Positions 1 to 8,673 of a stretch of 64,000 nucleotides of DNA are shown here, piece by piece; positions within the stretch are counted from its first letter, which is position 1; each line of letters starts with the position of its first letter. A model generated the notes under the pieces. It had not been told where the DNA came from, did not search any database, and was given only the letters and a program-made list of their open reading frames with translations. The stretch comes from Roseburia intestinalis L1-82. GTDB taxonomy: Bacteria; Bacillota; Clostridia; Lachnospirales; Lachnospiraceae. Made by a program: the position numbers and the translations under genes. The stretch spans positions 3,627,001 through 3,691,000 of the forward strand of contig NZ_LR027880.1 of the NCBI RefSeq assembly GCF_900537995.1. The letters run 5' to 3'.

Positions 1-1200
1 ATCGCCGTGAACCACACGCATGATGTCATCATTTTCGTACTGGATCGCAGAATGTTTGATGGAAATCTCTGCACAGAACTTTTTGAAGTTCTCCGGAAGT
101 TTTACGGACCATAAAACAGTCAGGTTTGGCTCCGGTGCTGCTCCGATGTTGTTTAAGGTATTTAAATAACGGTAAGACATCTTGGTTACCATATGTCTTC
201 CATCTACTCCGATTCCACCGATAGACTCTGTTACCCAGGTAGGATCTCCGGCGAAAATACTGTTGTACTCCGGTGTACGGGCAAATTTTACGCAGCGCAG
301 TTTCATGATGAACTGGTCGATGATCTCCTGAATCTCTTTCTCCGTGAATGTACCCTCACGAAGGTCGCGCTCTGCATAGATGTCTAAGAACGTAGAGGTA
401 CGTCCTAGACTCATTGCCGCACCGTTCTGCTCTTTGACTGCTGCAAGGTAGGCAAAATATACAGCCTGTGCTGCCTCAAGAACATTTGTTGCCGGTTTGG
501 AAATATCGCATCCATAGATCTTTGCTAATTCTTTTAACATTTTAAGGGCTCTGATCTGCTCGGATAACTCCTCACGCTCACGGATAACATCGGAATACAT
601 GATGGTGCGTGTGGAATCTAACTGCTCCTGCTTATCTTCGATCAGACGGTCTACACCGTAAAGTGCAGGTCTTCTGTAGTCGCCGATGATACGTCCGCGC
701 CCGTATGCATCCGGAAGTCCGGTGATGATATGTGCGGAACGGCAGGCTCTCATCTCCGGTGTATAAGCGTCAAACACACCCGCATTGTGTGTCTTTCTGT
801 GTGTTGTGAAATATTCTACCACTTCCGGGTCTACTTTATACCCATTATCTTCACATGCCTTAATTGCCATACGGATACCGCCATAAGGCTGTAAGGAACG
901 TTTGAATGGTTTATCTGTCTGGAAACCTACGATCTTCTCCTTATCTTTGTCTAAGTACGCAGGTCCATGGGAAGTGATCGTGGAAATGATCTTCGTATCC
1001 ATATCCAGTACGCCGCCGGCCTCTCTCTCCTGTTTTGAAAGCTCAAGTACATCCTGCCAGAGTGCTGTGGTGTCCTCTGTCGGTCCCTCTAAGAAAGAGC
1101 TGTCACCATCATATGGCTTATAGTTTCTCTGGATGAAGTCTCTGACGTTTACTTCATTCTCCCATGCTCCACCATTAAAATCTCTCCATTCGTTTTGCAT
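1..1200 (-). CDS. pflB: Formate C-acetyltransferase (pyruvate formate-lyase), N-terminal part
   Basis: Glycyl-radical enzyme that converts pyruvate and CoA to acetyl-CoA and formate in the cytoplasm of fermenting anaerobes. The minus-strand frame is open from ATG at 1200 to the window edge (400 codons). It begins [20 protein letters not shown] and contains the PFL-typical stretches [20 protein letters not shown] and QPYGGIRMA. The catalytic Cys-Cys pair (around residue 418 in E. coli PflB) and the C-terminal glycyl-radical loop lie outside the window, so activity cannot be judged. AGGAGG sits just before the ATG and fixes the start. The 390-bp upstream region is rich in repeats (see 1247-1324), fitting a gene controlled by redox or carbon state. 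The activase gene pflA would be expected beyond the left edge. Confidence 0.96.
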   Translation of the reverse strand, partial: MQNEWRDFNGGAWENEVNVRDFIQRNYKPYDGDSSFLEGPTEDTTALWQDVLELSKQEREAGGVLDMDTKIISTITSHGPAYLDKDKEKIVGFQTDKPFKRSLQPYGGIRMAIKACEDNGYKVDPEVVEYFTTHRKTHNAGVFDAYTPEMRACRSAHIITGLPDAYGRGRIIGDYRRPALYGVDRLIEDKQEQLDSTRTIMYSDVIREREELSEQIRALKMLKELAKIYGCDISKPATNVLEAAQAVYFAYLAAVKEQNGAAMSLGRTSTFLDIYAERDLREGTFTEKEIQEIIDQFIMKLRCVKFARTPEYNSIFAGDPTWVTESIGGIGVDGRHMVTKMSYRYLNTLNNIGAAPEPNLTVLWSVKLPENFKKFCAEISIKHSAIQYENDDIMRVVHGD

Positions 1201-1246
1201 TATTTTTCCTCCTGTTTGCTGAAAACTATGGTTTACCTGTATAAAA

Positions 1247-1324
1247 CGGATCTGATCCCCCAATATTTTTGTATTGCTGGAAAATATTGGTAGTTATTTC
1301 TAACTTTTGTTAGCTAGTTCTAAC
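1247..1324 (-). promoter_or_regulatory. Repeat-rich control region upstream of pflB
   Basis: Three kinds of repeat lie within 80 bp of the pflB leader. GGATC-T-GATCC is a dyad at 1247-1257. CCAATATTTT and AAAATATTGG form a perfect 10-bp inverted repeat at 1260-1269 and 1281-1290. Two 14-mers, TAGTTATTTCTAAC (1291-1304) and TAGCTAGTTCTAAC (1311-1324), match at 12 of 14 positions and are exactly 20 bp apart. Half-sites GTTA/TAAC resemble Rex-type sequence, but the spacing does not match the usual Rex palindrome. I infer binding sites for a regulator; its identity is open. Little else is visible between 1201 and 1591 apart from the terminator at 1430-1475. Confidence 0.5.
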
Positions 1325-1429
1325 GCTGTGAATATATCATGTTCCATCACTGCTTGTCAATATCCGCTTCGTTTCCGGAACTGTTCTTTTTTTCATACAA
1401 AAGGATTCCTGTAAGAAGAATATCTTTAA

Positions 1430-1475
1430 GAATAAAAGAAACCGACAGTCCGGGTTATCTCGCCCAGACGGTCGG
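1430..1475 (-). terminator. Rho-independent terminator of the PAS-GGDEF gene
   Basis: On the minus strand CCGAC-C-GTCTGGG pairs with CCCGGAC-T-GTCGG (one internal mismatch, one wobble) around an 8-nt loop and runs into TTTCTTTTATTC. It stands about 115 bp after the stop of the gene at 1592-2524. Confidence 0.8.
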
Positions 1476-1591
1476 CATTGTAAACGTTATACTTCATGTG
1501 GTTCTTCCACTTTTTCCGTCAGTCATATAACAATTAGATGTTATAATTTTTGATTCATTTTTTCAATAGGTAAAATGTACCAAAAAAAAGC

Positions 1592-2524
1592 TTATATCAT
1601 TGTGTAAATTGCTATGCTGTTTTTTTCTTCCTTTTTGACCTGATAGAGTGCTGCATCCGCTCTGTGATACAGTTCACGGAAGCTTGTGCCATCCTCAGGG
1701 CCGAATGCGATGCCAATACTTGCTGTCGGCTCCTCCGCCATTCCGATCATTTCTTTTTGTCTGCGCAGCCGGTACAGCACTTCATCTGCCTGCCCCTGTA
1801 TCCACATACGGTCTTTTACATCCGGAAGAAATACTGCGAATTCATCCCCGCCCATACGTCCAATGCTGACCTGATTACCGTAGACTTCCCTTAAAATATT
1901 AGACACACTCATAATGACGCGGTCGCCAACCCAGTGGCCATACACATCATTGACCTGCTTAAAATTATCCAGATCAATAGCAATGTATGCATAATTTTGT
2001 CCTTCTGCCACTGACTCCAGTTCTTCTTTGATACGATCTTCCATCGTACCACGGTTTAACAGTCTCGTCATGGAATCTCTGGCTGCACAATCCCGTAAAT
2101 ATTCTCTTTCTCTCGCGTAACGTCTGTTTTTTTCCACTTTCTCCGTTACATCCGTGATCGTAATATAACTGACCGGTTTTAACTGCGAGGATATAACATC
2201 CATGGATACCATCACACGAAAAGACAGCCACTTTTTATTTCCGTCTTTCGTCTCTGTCTGAGCAGTCAGTTCAAATGACTCCCCTGTCAGAATCTCTTCA
2301 TGATGCTCCCTCATGACCATTCTTAAGTCAATATCCACAAACCGGCTCCAGCCGTCCTGTACTTTTTCAATAAATTCCTCCCGCGTGTAACCGAGCATAT
2401 GGTACGCCATCGTATTCACATAATACACCTTGCGTTTTCTGCCCTCACTGCTCACAACAAGACCAAACGGTACGTTTTTCATAACTTTATGAAAAACCTT
2501 TTCCTCTAATACCGAGTTTTCCAT
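1592..2524 (-). CDS. PAS-GGDEF diguanylate cyclase
   Basis: Soluble signalling protein of 310 residues that probably makes cyclic di-GMP from two GTP. Residues about 10-130 form a PAS fold (MLGYTREEF, followed by the PAC-type strand YITITDVTEKVEKNRR). Residues about 145-305 are a GGDEF domain with intact GGDEF at 225-229 and the upstream substrate motif DLDNFKQVND. No RxxD inhibitory site precedes GGDEF, so product feedback at that site is unlikely. There is no membrane segment or signal peptide, so the PAS domain should sense an internal cue. The gene is transcribed alone: a terminator follows, and the neighbour on the other side is divergent. Two HD-GYP genes further right (53.8 and 55.2 kb) could degrade the product. 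Confidence 0.9.
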   Translation of the reverse strand: MENSVLEEKVFHKVMKNVPFGLVVSSEGRKRKVYYVNTMAYHMLGYTREEFIEKVQDGWSRFVDIDLRMVMREHHEEILTGESFELTAQTETKDGNKKWLSFRVMVSMDVISSQLKPVSYITITDVTEKVEKNRRYAREREYLRDCAARDSMTRLLNRGTMEDRIKEELESVAEGQNYAYIAIDLDNFKQVNDVYGHWVGDRVIMSVSNILREVYGNQVSIGRMGGDEFAVFLPDVKDRMWIQGQADEVLYRLRRQKEMIGMAEEPTASIGIAFGPEDGTSFRELYHRADAALYQVKKEEKNSIAIYTMI

Positions 2525-2729
2525 TCTCCCTCTCCCGTTAAAAAATTAACTAATTGATCCCCCGAACAGTATACTACATTACTTTAAAATAAAAAAGTAT
2601 TTTTATGAATATTTTTCTTTCTTCTAGACTTCCATACTTTTTTCCTATATAATTTATCTAATTATTTTTTTACTTAATGGAGAAAATTAGTATGAAAATA
2701 ACATTTTTCACGCAAGAATGGAGAATTTT

Positions 2730-3176
2730 ATGAAAATTGGCATTATTTCTGATACACACGGTATTTTCCGTGAAGAGTGGCACCGTCATTTAGACGGCTG
2801 CGATTATCTGATCCATGCAGGCGATTTCTGTACGCAGAAAAATTATGACTGTTTCCGGAACTTTGGCATTCCGCTTTATATGGTCCGAGGCAACAATGAC
2901 CGCGGTGACTGGGCAAAAAATCTTCCTGAATTTTTACAGTTCCGCATTGGCGGCAAGACTTTTTTTCTGGTTCATAATCAGTTTGATCTTCCATTTGACC
3001 TGACAGATGCTGATTTTCTTATCTTTGGTCATACTCATCACTATACATTTTATAAACGTTTCAATAAAGTTTATATTAATCCGGGCAGTGCCAGTGACGG
3101 ACGTGGAGATTCGAAAAGTCTTGCAATCCTGACACTTTCAGGCAATGATTACAGTTTAGAACGTGTCATTCTGTGA
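2730..3176 (+). CDS. YfcE/MJ0936-family metallophosphoesterase
   Basis: Predicted cytoplasmic phosphodiesterase of 148 residues with two metal ions. All signature blocks of the YfcE family are visible: SDTHG near the start, HAGDF, the GNND metal/phosphate motif, a histidine in VHNQF, GHTHH and the closing NPGSAS. Length matches the family (about 150-185). GGAGA about six bases before ATG 2730 supports this start rather than the in-frame ATG at 2718, which lies upstream of the Shine-Dalgarno. The gene is divergent from the GGDEF gene and precedes the ArsR-type regulator by about 30 bp, so the two may be cotranscribed. The physiological substrate cannot be told from sequence. Confidence 0.88.
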   Translation: MKIGIISDTHGIFREEWHRHLDGCDYLIHAGDFCTQKNYDCFRNFGIPLYMVRGNNDRGDWAKNLPEFLQFRIGGKTFFLVHNQFDLPFDLTDADFLIFGHTHHYTFYKRFNKVYINPGSASDGRGDSKSLAILTLSGNDYSLERVIL

Positions 3177-3207
3177 TTTTTACAGATTTTGAAAGGAGAG
3201 GATTTCC

Positions 3208-4134
3208 TTGTTACACATCACTTCGTTGAATGAAGGGTTAGAACTTTTTAAGGCACTCGGTTCTGATGTGAGAATTGAAATTTTAAATATTTTGCTGGAA
3301 AACGACAATATGAGCATGAATGAACTTGCCTCCCGTTTAAATATTACAAACGGTGCCTTAACCAGCCATATCAAAAAACTTGAGAACTGCGGACTGATCA
3401 CAACATCCAGTGAATCTGCTGTTCACGGCAACCAGAAAATCTGTTCCATCCACCTGGATAAGATCCTGATCGATTTAGAAAAGCCTGCCGAAATCGAGAA
3501 TGTTTATCATACAGAATTAAAAGTCGGTCACTATACAAATTACCAGATCTGCCCGACCTGCGGACTTGCCTCTGCAGATGCCCTGATCGGTGAAGTGGAT
3601 GATCCGCGGTATTTTGAACATCCAGACCGCTATAACGCTGATATTCTATGGTTTACACGCGGTTATGTTGAATATGCCATTCCAAATTTTATCCCGGCTT
3701 CCAAAAAAATCACACAGATCACAATTTCCGCAGAACTTAGTTCCGAAGCACCAGGCACCAACAATGACTGGCCTTCCGATATCAGTTTTTACTTAAATGA
3801 TATTCATATTGGTGACTGGACCTCCCCCGGCGATTTTGGCGATGTGAAGGGTCTGTTGACACCGGACTGGTGGTATGCAAACTGGAACCAGTACGGATTG
3901 CTAAAACAACTTGTCATCAATCAAAAAGGTACCTATATCGACGGTCTCAAAATATCCGACGTTAAAATCGATGATTTCCATCTCAACTGCCACAGCAGCA
4001 TCCGCTTCCGCCTGGCTGTGGAGGACGATGCCAGGCACGTCGGCGGACTTACGATCTTTGGAAAATCTTTTGGCAATTACAGCCAGGATATCAAAGTGAG
4101 TCTCGGGTACGCCCCGGTGGAGGAAATGAAGTAA
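3208..4134 (+). CDS. ArsR-type winged-helix regulator with a large C-terminal domain
   Basis: Probable transcription factor of 308 residues. It starts at TTG 3208 with AAAGGAG about nine bases upstream. Residues about 8-90 are an ArsR-like winged helix (DVRIEILNIL, then NELASRLNITNGALTSHIKK, then a wing region). There is no ArsR metal-binding cysteine motif in the recognition helix. Residues about 105-300 form a second, strand-rich domain with a CPTCG motif and many aromatic residues (TPDWWYANWNQYGL). This is far longer than a classical ArsR protein (about 100 residues). It faces the GH51/GH43 arabinan operon tail to tail, so I infer sugar sensing; that is context only. A bidirectional terminator follows directly. 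Confidence 0.8.
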   Translation: MLHITSLNEGLELFKALGSDVRIEILNILLENDNMSMNELASRLNITNGALTSHIKKLENCGLITTSSESAVHGNQKICSIHLDKILIDLEKPAEIENVYHTELKVGHYTNYQICPTCGLASADALIGEVDDPRYFEHPDRYNADILWFTRGYVEYAIPNFIPASKKITQITISAELSSEAPGTNNDWPSDISFYLNDIHIGDWTSPGDFGDVKGLLTPDWWYANWNQYGLLKQLVINQKGTYIDGLKISDVKIDDFHLNCHSSIRFRLAVEDDARHVGGLTIFGKSFGNYSQDIKVSLGYAPVEEMK

Positions 4135-4146
4135 TATTACCGCAAT

Positions 4147-4186
4147 AAAAAATGGTAACAGTCCGTCTGAACTGTCACCATTTTTT
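4147..4186. terminator. Bidirectional terminator between the ArsR-type gene and a Cys-rich gene
   Basis: AATGGTAACAGT (4151-4162) pairs with ACTGTCACCATT (4171-4182, one wobble) around an 8-nt loop, flanked by A-run and T-run on both sides. It serves both converging genes. The minus-strand Cys-rich gene ends inside this hairpin. Confidence 0.85.
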
Positions 4187-4417
4187 ATATGGGCATTTTG
4201 ATACGGCTGCCGCGGCGCGCAGCTCTACATAGCAGCCGCACGCACCGCAGGTTCCCGCGTTTAAAAGTTCACAGGTTTTGCAGACAGTAAGCCGTCTCTC
4301 ATACTCGCTCTCTGATACCTGATCTTCTTTTTTGATCGCCTCTTTATATTTCTCAATCATTTTTGCATCCGCTTCCGCCATTTCGCGCAGCAGACACTTT
4401 TTACAGATCTGTGCCAT
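4175..4417 (-). CDS. Small cysteine-rich protein (DUF6171-like)
   Basis: Eighty-residue protein, not recognised with certainty; it resembles the small DUF6171-type proteins of Clostridia. It carries CKKC near the N-terminus, then CKTC, CGACGC and a final CPYKKW. That gives eight or more cysteines in paired form and suggests a zinc-binding knuckle. The middle is a charged helix. There is no signal peptide or membrane segment. The stop codon at 4175-4177 and the last codons lie within the terminator stem. The next gene upstream in this orientation is unrelated. Function unknown. Confidence 0.7.
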   Translation of the reverse strand: MAQICKKCLLREMAEADAKMIEKYKEAIKKEDQVSESEYERRLTVCKTCELLNAGTCGACGCYVELRAAAAVSKCPYKKW

Positions 4418-4441
4418 ATGTCATCTCCGCCTGTAATTTTC

Positions 4442-4468
4442 GTTACTGTTCATATTTCCAGTATGACC
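4442..4468. repeat. Partial copy of a GTTACTGTTCA dispersed element
   Basis: GTTACTGTTCA followed after nine bases by TATGACC resembles the complete dyad at 23375-23406 (GTTACTGTTCA...GTGTGACC...GTAAC). The right arm GTAAC is not preserved here. Likely a decayed copy of a short intergenic repeat. Confidence 0.4.
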
Positions 4469-4506
4469 AGCAGCTAATTTTCCCGCCATTTCTGACAGTT
4501 TTTTTC

Positions 4507-6012
4507 TTATTTTGCAAGGCGCAGCTCGATCACACTGTTTGCCGGCATTGTGACATTCAGTCCGTTTTCCGTCTCCTCATAGGCAGCAAAATCTTTTTCT
4601 GTCACGGTATCCGGAGCCTCAAATGTGTTATGCGCATGCATATCGGAGTCAGTCACGATTCTCGCCTCTACTACATGATAGCCGCGGTTTGCAAGCTGGA
4701 TCTCCACCTTTTCCGATGCTTCCACAGACAGATTATTCATGGTGACAGTGATCACGCCGTCTTTATCCATAGATACGGACTCTGTGATCTTCGGTACTTT
4801 CCACTCATCCGGTCCGATCTCCCCTGCGCCGGTCAAAGTACTCTCTAACAGGTCTGCGCCCTGATGATGGCGGTACATATGCATGACATGGTAGGTCGGT
4901 GTCTTTATCATCTGGCCGCCCTCTGTCAGAAGTACAGACTGTAAAACGTTGACCATCTGTGCTAATGCAGCCATTTTGACACGGTCACTGTGCTTGTTAA
5001 AAATATTTAAGGTAATACCTGCAACAAGTGCATCACGCACCGTATTCTGCTGATACAAAAATCCCGGATTCGTGCCCGGCTCGCAGGTATACCAGGTGCC
5101 CCACTCGTCCACGATCATACCGACTTTTTTATCCGGATCGTACTCATCCATAATCGCACCGTGGCGTTCGATCAATGTCTCCATATAAAGCGCCTTCGAT
5201 AATGTCTTATACCAGACATCCGCATCAAAATCCGTAGAACTTCCTTTGATCTCCCAGCCCTCCGGATGTACATAGTAATGAAGTGATAGACCATCCATAA
5301 ATCCGTGCCACTGCTCAGCATGGTCAAATGCCGTATTTAACACTCCTTTTGTCCAGTAATAGTCTGCAACATTTGCACCACAGCAGATCTTTTTGATCGG
5401 ACGGTCCGGGTGATAATTGCGCACATAGGTCTGGTATCTGCGGTACTCATTTGCATAATATTCCGGCGTCATATTTCCACCGCATCCCCAGTTTTCATTG
5501 CCAACACCAAAATAATCCACTTTCCACGGTGCCTCATGTCCGTTTTCTTTTCTCAAATCTGCCATCGGGGAGACGCCCTCAAAGGTCATGTACTCCACCC
5601 ACTCTGACATCTCACGGACAGTTCCGCTTCCAAGATTACCGTTAACGTAAGTCTTACAGCCGATCTGACGGCACAGTTCCATATATTCATGTGTTCCGAA
5701 ACTGTTATCTTCCACAACACCACCCCAGTGTGTGTTGATCATTTTTTTACGCTTTTCCTTCGGTCCGATTCCGTCCATCCAGTGATATTCGTCCGCAAAG
5801 CAGCCACCCGGCCAGCGCAGTACCGGAACTTTTAATTCCTTTAATGCGTCCACAACATCGGTGCGCATGCCGTTTACATTCGGAATCTCCGATTTTTCGC
5901 CGACGTAAATTCCCTCATAAATACATCTCCCCAGATGCTCCGAAAAATGTCCATAGATTTCCGGCTCAATACGACTCTTTTTGTTTTCCTCATTGATGAT
6001 CAGTTTTGCCAT
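4507..6012 (-). CDS. abfA: Alpha-L-arabinofuranosidase, GH51
   Basis: Intracellular exo-enzyme that removes terminal L-arabinose from arabino-oligosaccharides. The protein is 501 residues, typical for GH51. The catalytic acid/base is in GVGNENWG (Glu about 173) and the nucleophile in IVDEWGTWY (Glu about 303). The (beta/alpha)8 barrel is followed by a beta-sandwich from about residue 380. GGAGAG eight bases before ATG 6012 places the start 19 codons inside the longest reading frame. No signal peptide is present, so the substrate must be imported as oligosaccharide. It lies 16 bp after the GH43 gene, clearly in one operon. No arabinose importer or araA/araB gene is in the window. Confidence 0.94.
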   Translation of the reverse strand: MAKLIINEENKKSRIEPEIYGHFSEHLGRCIYEGIYVGEKSEIPNVNGMRTDVVDALKELKVPVLRWPGGCFADEYHWMDGIGPKEKRKKMINTHWGGVVEDNSFGTHEYMELCRQIGCKTYVNGNLGSGTVREMSEWVEYMTFEGVSPMADLRKENGHEAPWKVDYFGVGNENWGCGGNMTPEYYANEYRRYQTYVRNYHPDRPIKKICCGANVADYYWTKGVLNTAFDHAEQWHGFMDGLSLHYYVHPEGWEIKGSSTDFDADVWYKTLSKALYMETLIERHGAIMDEYDPDKKVGMIVDEWGTWYTCEPGTNPGFLYQQNTVRDALVAGITLNIFNKHSDRVKMAALAQMVNVLQSVLLTEGGQMIKTPTYHVMHMYRHHQGADLLESTLTGAGEIGPDEWKVPKITESVSMDKDGVITVTMNNLSVEASEKVEIQLANRGYHVVEARIVTDSDMHAHNTFEAPDTVTEKDFAAYEETENGLNVTMPANSVIELRLAK

Positions 6013-6028
6013 TGTTTTCTCTCCTTTT

Positions 6029-6991
6029 TTATTTATTTTCATAGGAAAATACCGGTCTTCCGGCTTCATCCCATTTTACCTTCATAAGCATCGCATGACG
6101 GTTCGGATTGTACAACGGATCTCCGTTAATTTCTGCCTCCGTCCGCGCGTGGTAGACCATGACGTCATTTCCATCTTCATCCACGGTAAACGAGTTGTGT
6201 CCCGGTCCGTAAATGCCCAGTTTTTCACAGGTTTTTAATACCGGGTAACGCTCTTTTTTCCACAAACGCGGATCTAAAATGTCCGCATCCTCATCGATGG
6301 ATAACATTCCCACACAGTAATCCACACCCGTCTCGCTCGCCGAGTATGTTAAGAACATTTTTCCGTCATGATGGATCACGGCAGGTCCCTCGTTGACCCA
6401 GAACCCTTTCCGCTCCCAGTCGTAATCCGGCGTGGTCAAAAGTACCTGCACCGTTTTTAACTGATTGCCGGATTCCATCTTTGCAATGTAGAGATTTGAA
6501 ATCATTTTGCCGACTCCGACCTTTTCTGCCCAGACATAATAATATTCACCTTTATTTTCAAAGACGGTCGCATCCAGCGAAAATGCCTCAAAAGAAAACT
6601 CATCCTCCGCTGCGCGTTTCATCTTTCCAAGTTCCACCCACTCATCCGTCAGCGGATCGTCCCCGCTGCACTCTAACACATATGGACGGATCTTCCAGAT
6701 ATCTTCCGCCTCGCCTCCCGCAAAATAAATATACCATTTTCCAAACAGATAGTGGATCTCCGGTGCCCAGATATGATAACTCATCGGACCGGACTCATGT
6801 TTCTTCCAGACCATGACTTCCTCTGCCCCGGAAAGTTCCGCCAGTGTTCCGGCACGTCTCAATACGATCCCGTCATACGCCGGTACCGACGCCGTAAAAT
6901 AATACGAGCCGTCCGTATGACGGTAAACATATGGGTCCGCACGCTGTAAAATCCACGGTTCATTGTACTTTAAAGATTTTTCATCTGACAT
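6029..6991 (-). CDS. GH43 family glycoside hydrolase (probable exo-arabinofuranosidase)
   Basis: Five-bladed beta-propeller hydrolase of 320 residues, single domain, without signal peptide. The three GH43 acids are placed as expected: Asp19 in RADPYVY (base), Asp140 in SLDATVFE (pKa modulator) and Glu201 in VNEGPAV (acid). The GHNS calcium/active-site histidine motif is in YGPGHNSF. The short single-domain form and the missing export signal fit enzymes that trim alpha-1,5-arabino-oligosaccharides inside the cell. A beta-xylosidase role cannot be excluded. It is the first gene of the operon with GH51, and a 20-bp-spaced direct repeat stands upstream of its putative promoter. Confidence 0.88.
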   Translation of the reverse strand: MSDEKSLKYNEPWILQRADPYVYRHTDGSYYFTASVPAYDGIVLRRAGTLAELSGAEEVMVWKKHESGPMSYHIWAPEIHYLFGKWYIYFAGGEAEDIWKIRPYVLECSGDDPLTDEWVELGKMKRAAEDEFSFEAFSLDATVFENKGEYYYVWAEKVGVGKMISNLYIAKMESGNQLKTVQVLLTTPDYDWERKGFWVNEGPAVIHHDGKMFLTYSASETGVDYCVGMLSIDEDADILDPRLWKKERYPVLKTCEKLGIYGPGHNSFTVDEDGNDVMVYHARTEAEINGDPLYNPNRHAMLMKVKWDEAGRPVFSYENK

Positions 6992-7039
6992 GCAGTATCC
7001 TCCCCTCTGATGACATTCGCACTGTTTCTTTCTTATGAC

Positions 7040-7101
7040 AGTATACTCCTTATTTTTTGTTTTGTATAGATTATTCTAAAATATTATATACTTTTCTAAA
7101 A
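7040..7101 (-). promoter_or_regulatory. Putative promoter and direct repeats of the GH43-GH51 operon
   Basis: On the minus strand a TATACT -10 box (7040-7045) has a weak TATACA -35 box (7063-7068) 17 bp away. Further upstream, TTTTAGAA occurs twice (7074-7081 and 7094-7101), exactly 20 bp apart, at about -50 to -80. A poor -35 with upstream tandem sites is the layout of an activator-dependent promoter. Confidence 0.45.
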
Positions 7102-7129
7102 TCAAAAAACGCAGACTACATCACCAGGC

Positions 7130-7160
7130 AAAAAAACAGCGGAAGCACTCTGCCTCCGCC
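7130..7160 (-). terminator. Terminator of the AGCS symporter gene
   Basis: On the minus strand GCGGAGGC pairs with GCTTCCGC (one wobble) around a 5-nt loop and is followed by TGTTTTTTTG. It begins 16 bp after the stop codon. Confidence 0.85.
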
Positions 7161-7175
7161 ATTTTTTATTTCTCA

Positions 7176-8561
7176 CTAATATTTCTGTTTTTCAAAGTAT
7201 TTCTTCGTCTCTGCAACTACCACCCCACTCAAAGCAACGAGTGCAACAAGGTTCGGCAATGCCATCAGCCCGTTAAAGATATCTGCGATCGTCCATACAG
7301 CAGATACCGTCATAAATGGTCCTATAAACACTGCAAGGATATACAGCCAGCGATATCCCTTTAAAACAGTCTTTTTGTCCCCAACCAGATATTCCAGACA
7401 TTTTTCACTGTAATAATTCCATCCAAGGATCGTCGTAAATGCGAAGAATACAAGACATAACATTAACACAAAAGATGCCACCTGCTCCGGGAATGGCAGT
7501 CCTATCTGAAATGCTTTCGTGGTTACAGAGACACCTTCTAATCCCATATCCCAGGCTCCTGTGATCACGATGGAAAGTCCGGTCATCGTACAGATGATCA
7601 CCGTGTCAATGATCGTTCCCAGCATGGATACAAGTCCCTGTGTCACCGGCTCATTTGTCTTTGCCGCTGCCGCTGCGATCGGCGCACTGCCAAGTCCTGC
7701 CTCATTCGAAAAGATTCCGCGGGCAATTCCCATCTGCATGGCGATCAGGATCGATCCAAGGGTTCCACCTGCAGCCGCACGAAGTCCAAATGCACTCTGC
7801 ACGATCTCTACGATTGCTCCCGGAATTGCGCTAAGATGCGTAAATAGTATGATCAGTACCACAACGACATAAAGCAGTGCCATAAAAGGTACCACAACCT
7901 GTGCTACTGTGGAAATACGCTTAATACCGCCAATGATAACCAGTGCCACACACAGTGTCAGAATAATACCTGCGATCACAACCGTCCAGGAATAGGTTCT
8001 GCCAAACAGTTCCACCGTCCATGTATTCTGCGGATCAAAGAAATTGTTCACGGCACTTGTGATCCCGTTGATCTGCGTAAAAGTTCCGATTCCAAGTAAA
8101 CCTACTCCGACACCGAAAAATGCAAAAATTTTTGCGAGCCATTTCCATTTTTCACCCATTCCGTTTTCGATGTAATAAAACGGTCCTCCGACGATATGAC
8201 CGTCCTTTGCCACAACACGGTATTTAATTGCAAGCAGACACTCGGAATATTTCGTCGCCGTTCCAAGCAGTGCTGCGATCCACATCCAGAACAGTGCACC
8301 CGGTCCTCCGGCGACAAGCGCGGTTGCCACGCCGACAATGTTACCTGTTCCGATCGTTGCAGACAATGCTGTGCAGAGTGCGCCGAAACTTGAAACTTCC
8401 CCGTGTTCTCCGTTTTTTTCATTTGCCACCATATGTTTTATGGCAAGTGGCAGTTTCGTGATCTGAAGTCCACGCAGCCGGATCGTAAGAAAGATACCAA
8501 CCGCTAAGATCAACACGATCAGTGGAACTCCCCAGACGAAATCATCAATCGCTTTTAACAT
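7176..8561 (-). CDS. AGCS-family sodium:alanine/glycine symporter
   Basis: Polytopic membrane carrier of 461 residues that imports alanine, glycine or a related amino acid with sodium. About eleven hydrophobic segments are visible. Family blocks include SSFGALCTALSATIGTGNIVG near the N-terminus, GPGALFWMW, and GIFSNEAGLGSAPIAAAAA in the middle. The start MLKAIDDFVWG at 8561 has AAAGGAA upstream; the longer frame to 8609 lacks a good ribosome-binding site. It sits between two arabinan-hydrolase genes but is unrelated to sugar uptake. It has its own terminator, so it is probably an independent unit. The precise substrate cannot be read from sequence. Confidence 0.9.
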   Translation of the reverse strand: MLKAIDDFVWGVPLIVLILAVGIFLTIRLRGLQITKLPLAIKHMVANEKNGEHGEVSSFGALCTALSATIGTGNIVGVATALVAGGPGALFWMWIAALLGTATKYSECLLAIKYRVVAKDGHIVGGPFYYIENGMGEKWKWLAKIFAFFGVGVGLLGIGTFTQINGITSAVNNFFDPQNTWTVELFGRTYSWTVVIAGIILTLCVALVIIGGIKRISTVAQVVVPFMALLYVVVVLIILFTHLSAIPGAIVEIVQSAFGLRAAAGGTLGSILIAMQMGIARGIFSNEAGLGSAPIAAAAAKTNEPVTQGLVSMLGTIIDTVIICTMTGLSIVITGAWDMGLEGVSVTTKAFQIGLPFPEQVASFVLMLCLVFFAFTTILGWNYYSEKCLEYLVGDKKTVLKGYRWLYILAVFIGPFMTVSAVWTIADIFNGLMALPNLVALVALSGVVVAETKKYFEKQKY

Positions 8562-8673
8562 TTGTACCCGTTCCTTTCCCAAAACTTTAGATACGTACCA
8601 CATTACCATGGGAAAGAGTTCTTTGCAAGTATTTTATGCTCCGTCTGCCGTTTCTCACGTCTTTGCTTTCATT

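Noticed and set aside
1300..1324. Rex box upstream of pflB
   Set aside because: The half-sites TTGTTA and TAAC are present, but the distance between them differs from the usual Rex palindrome by two bases, so I did not name the regulator.
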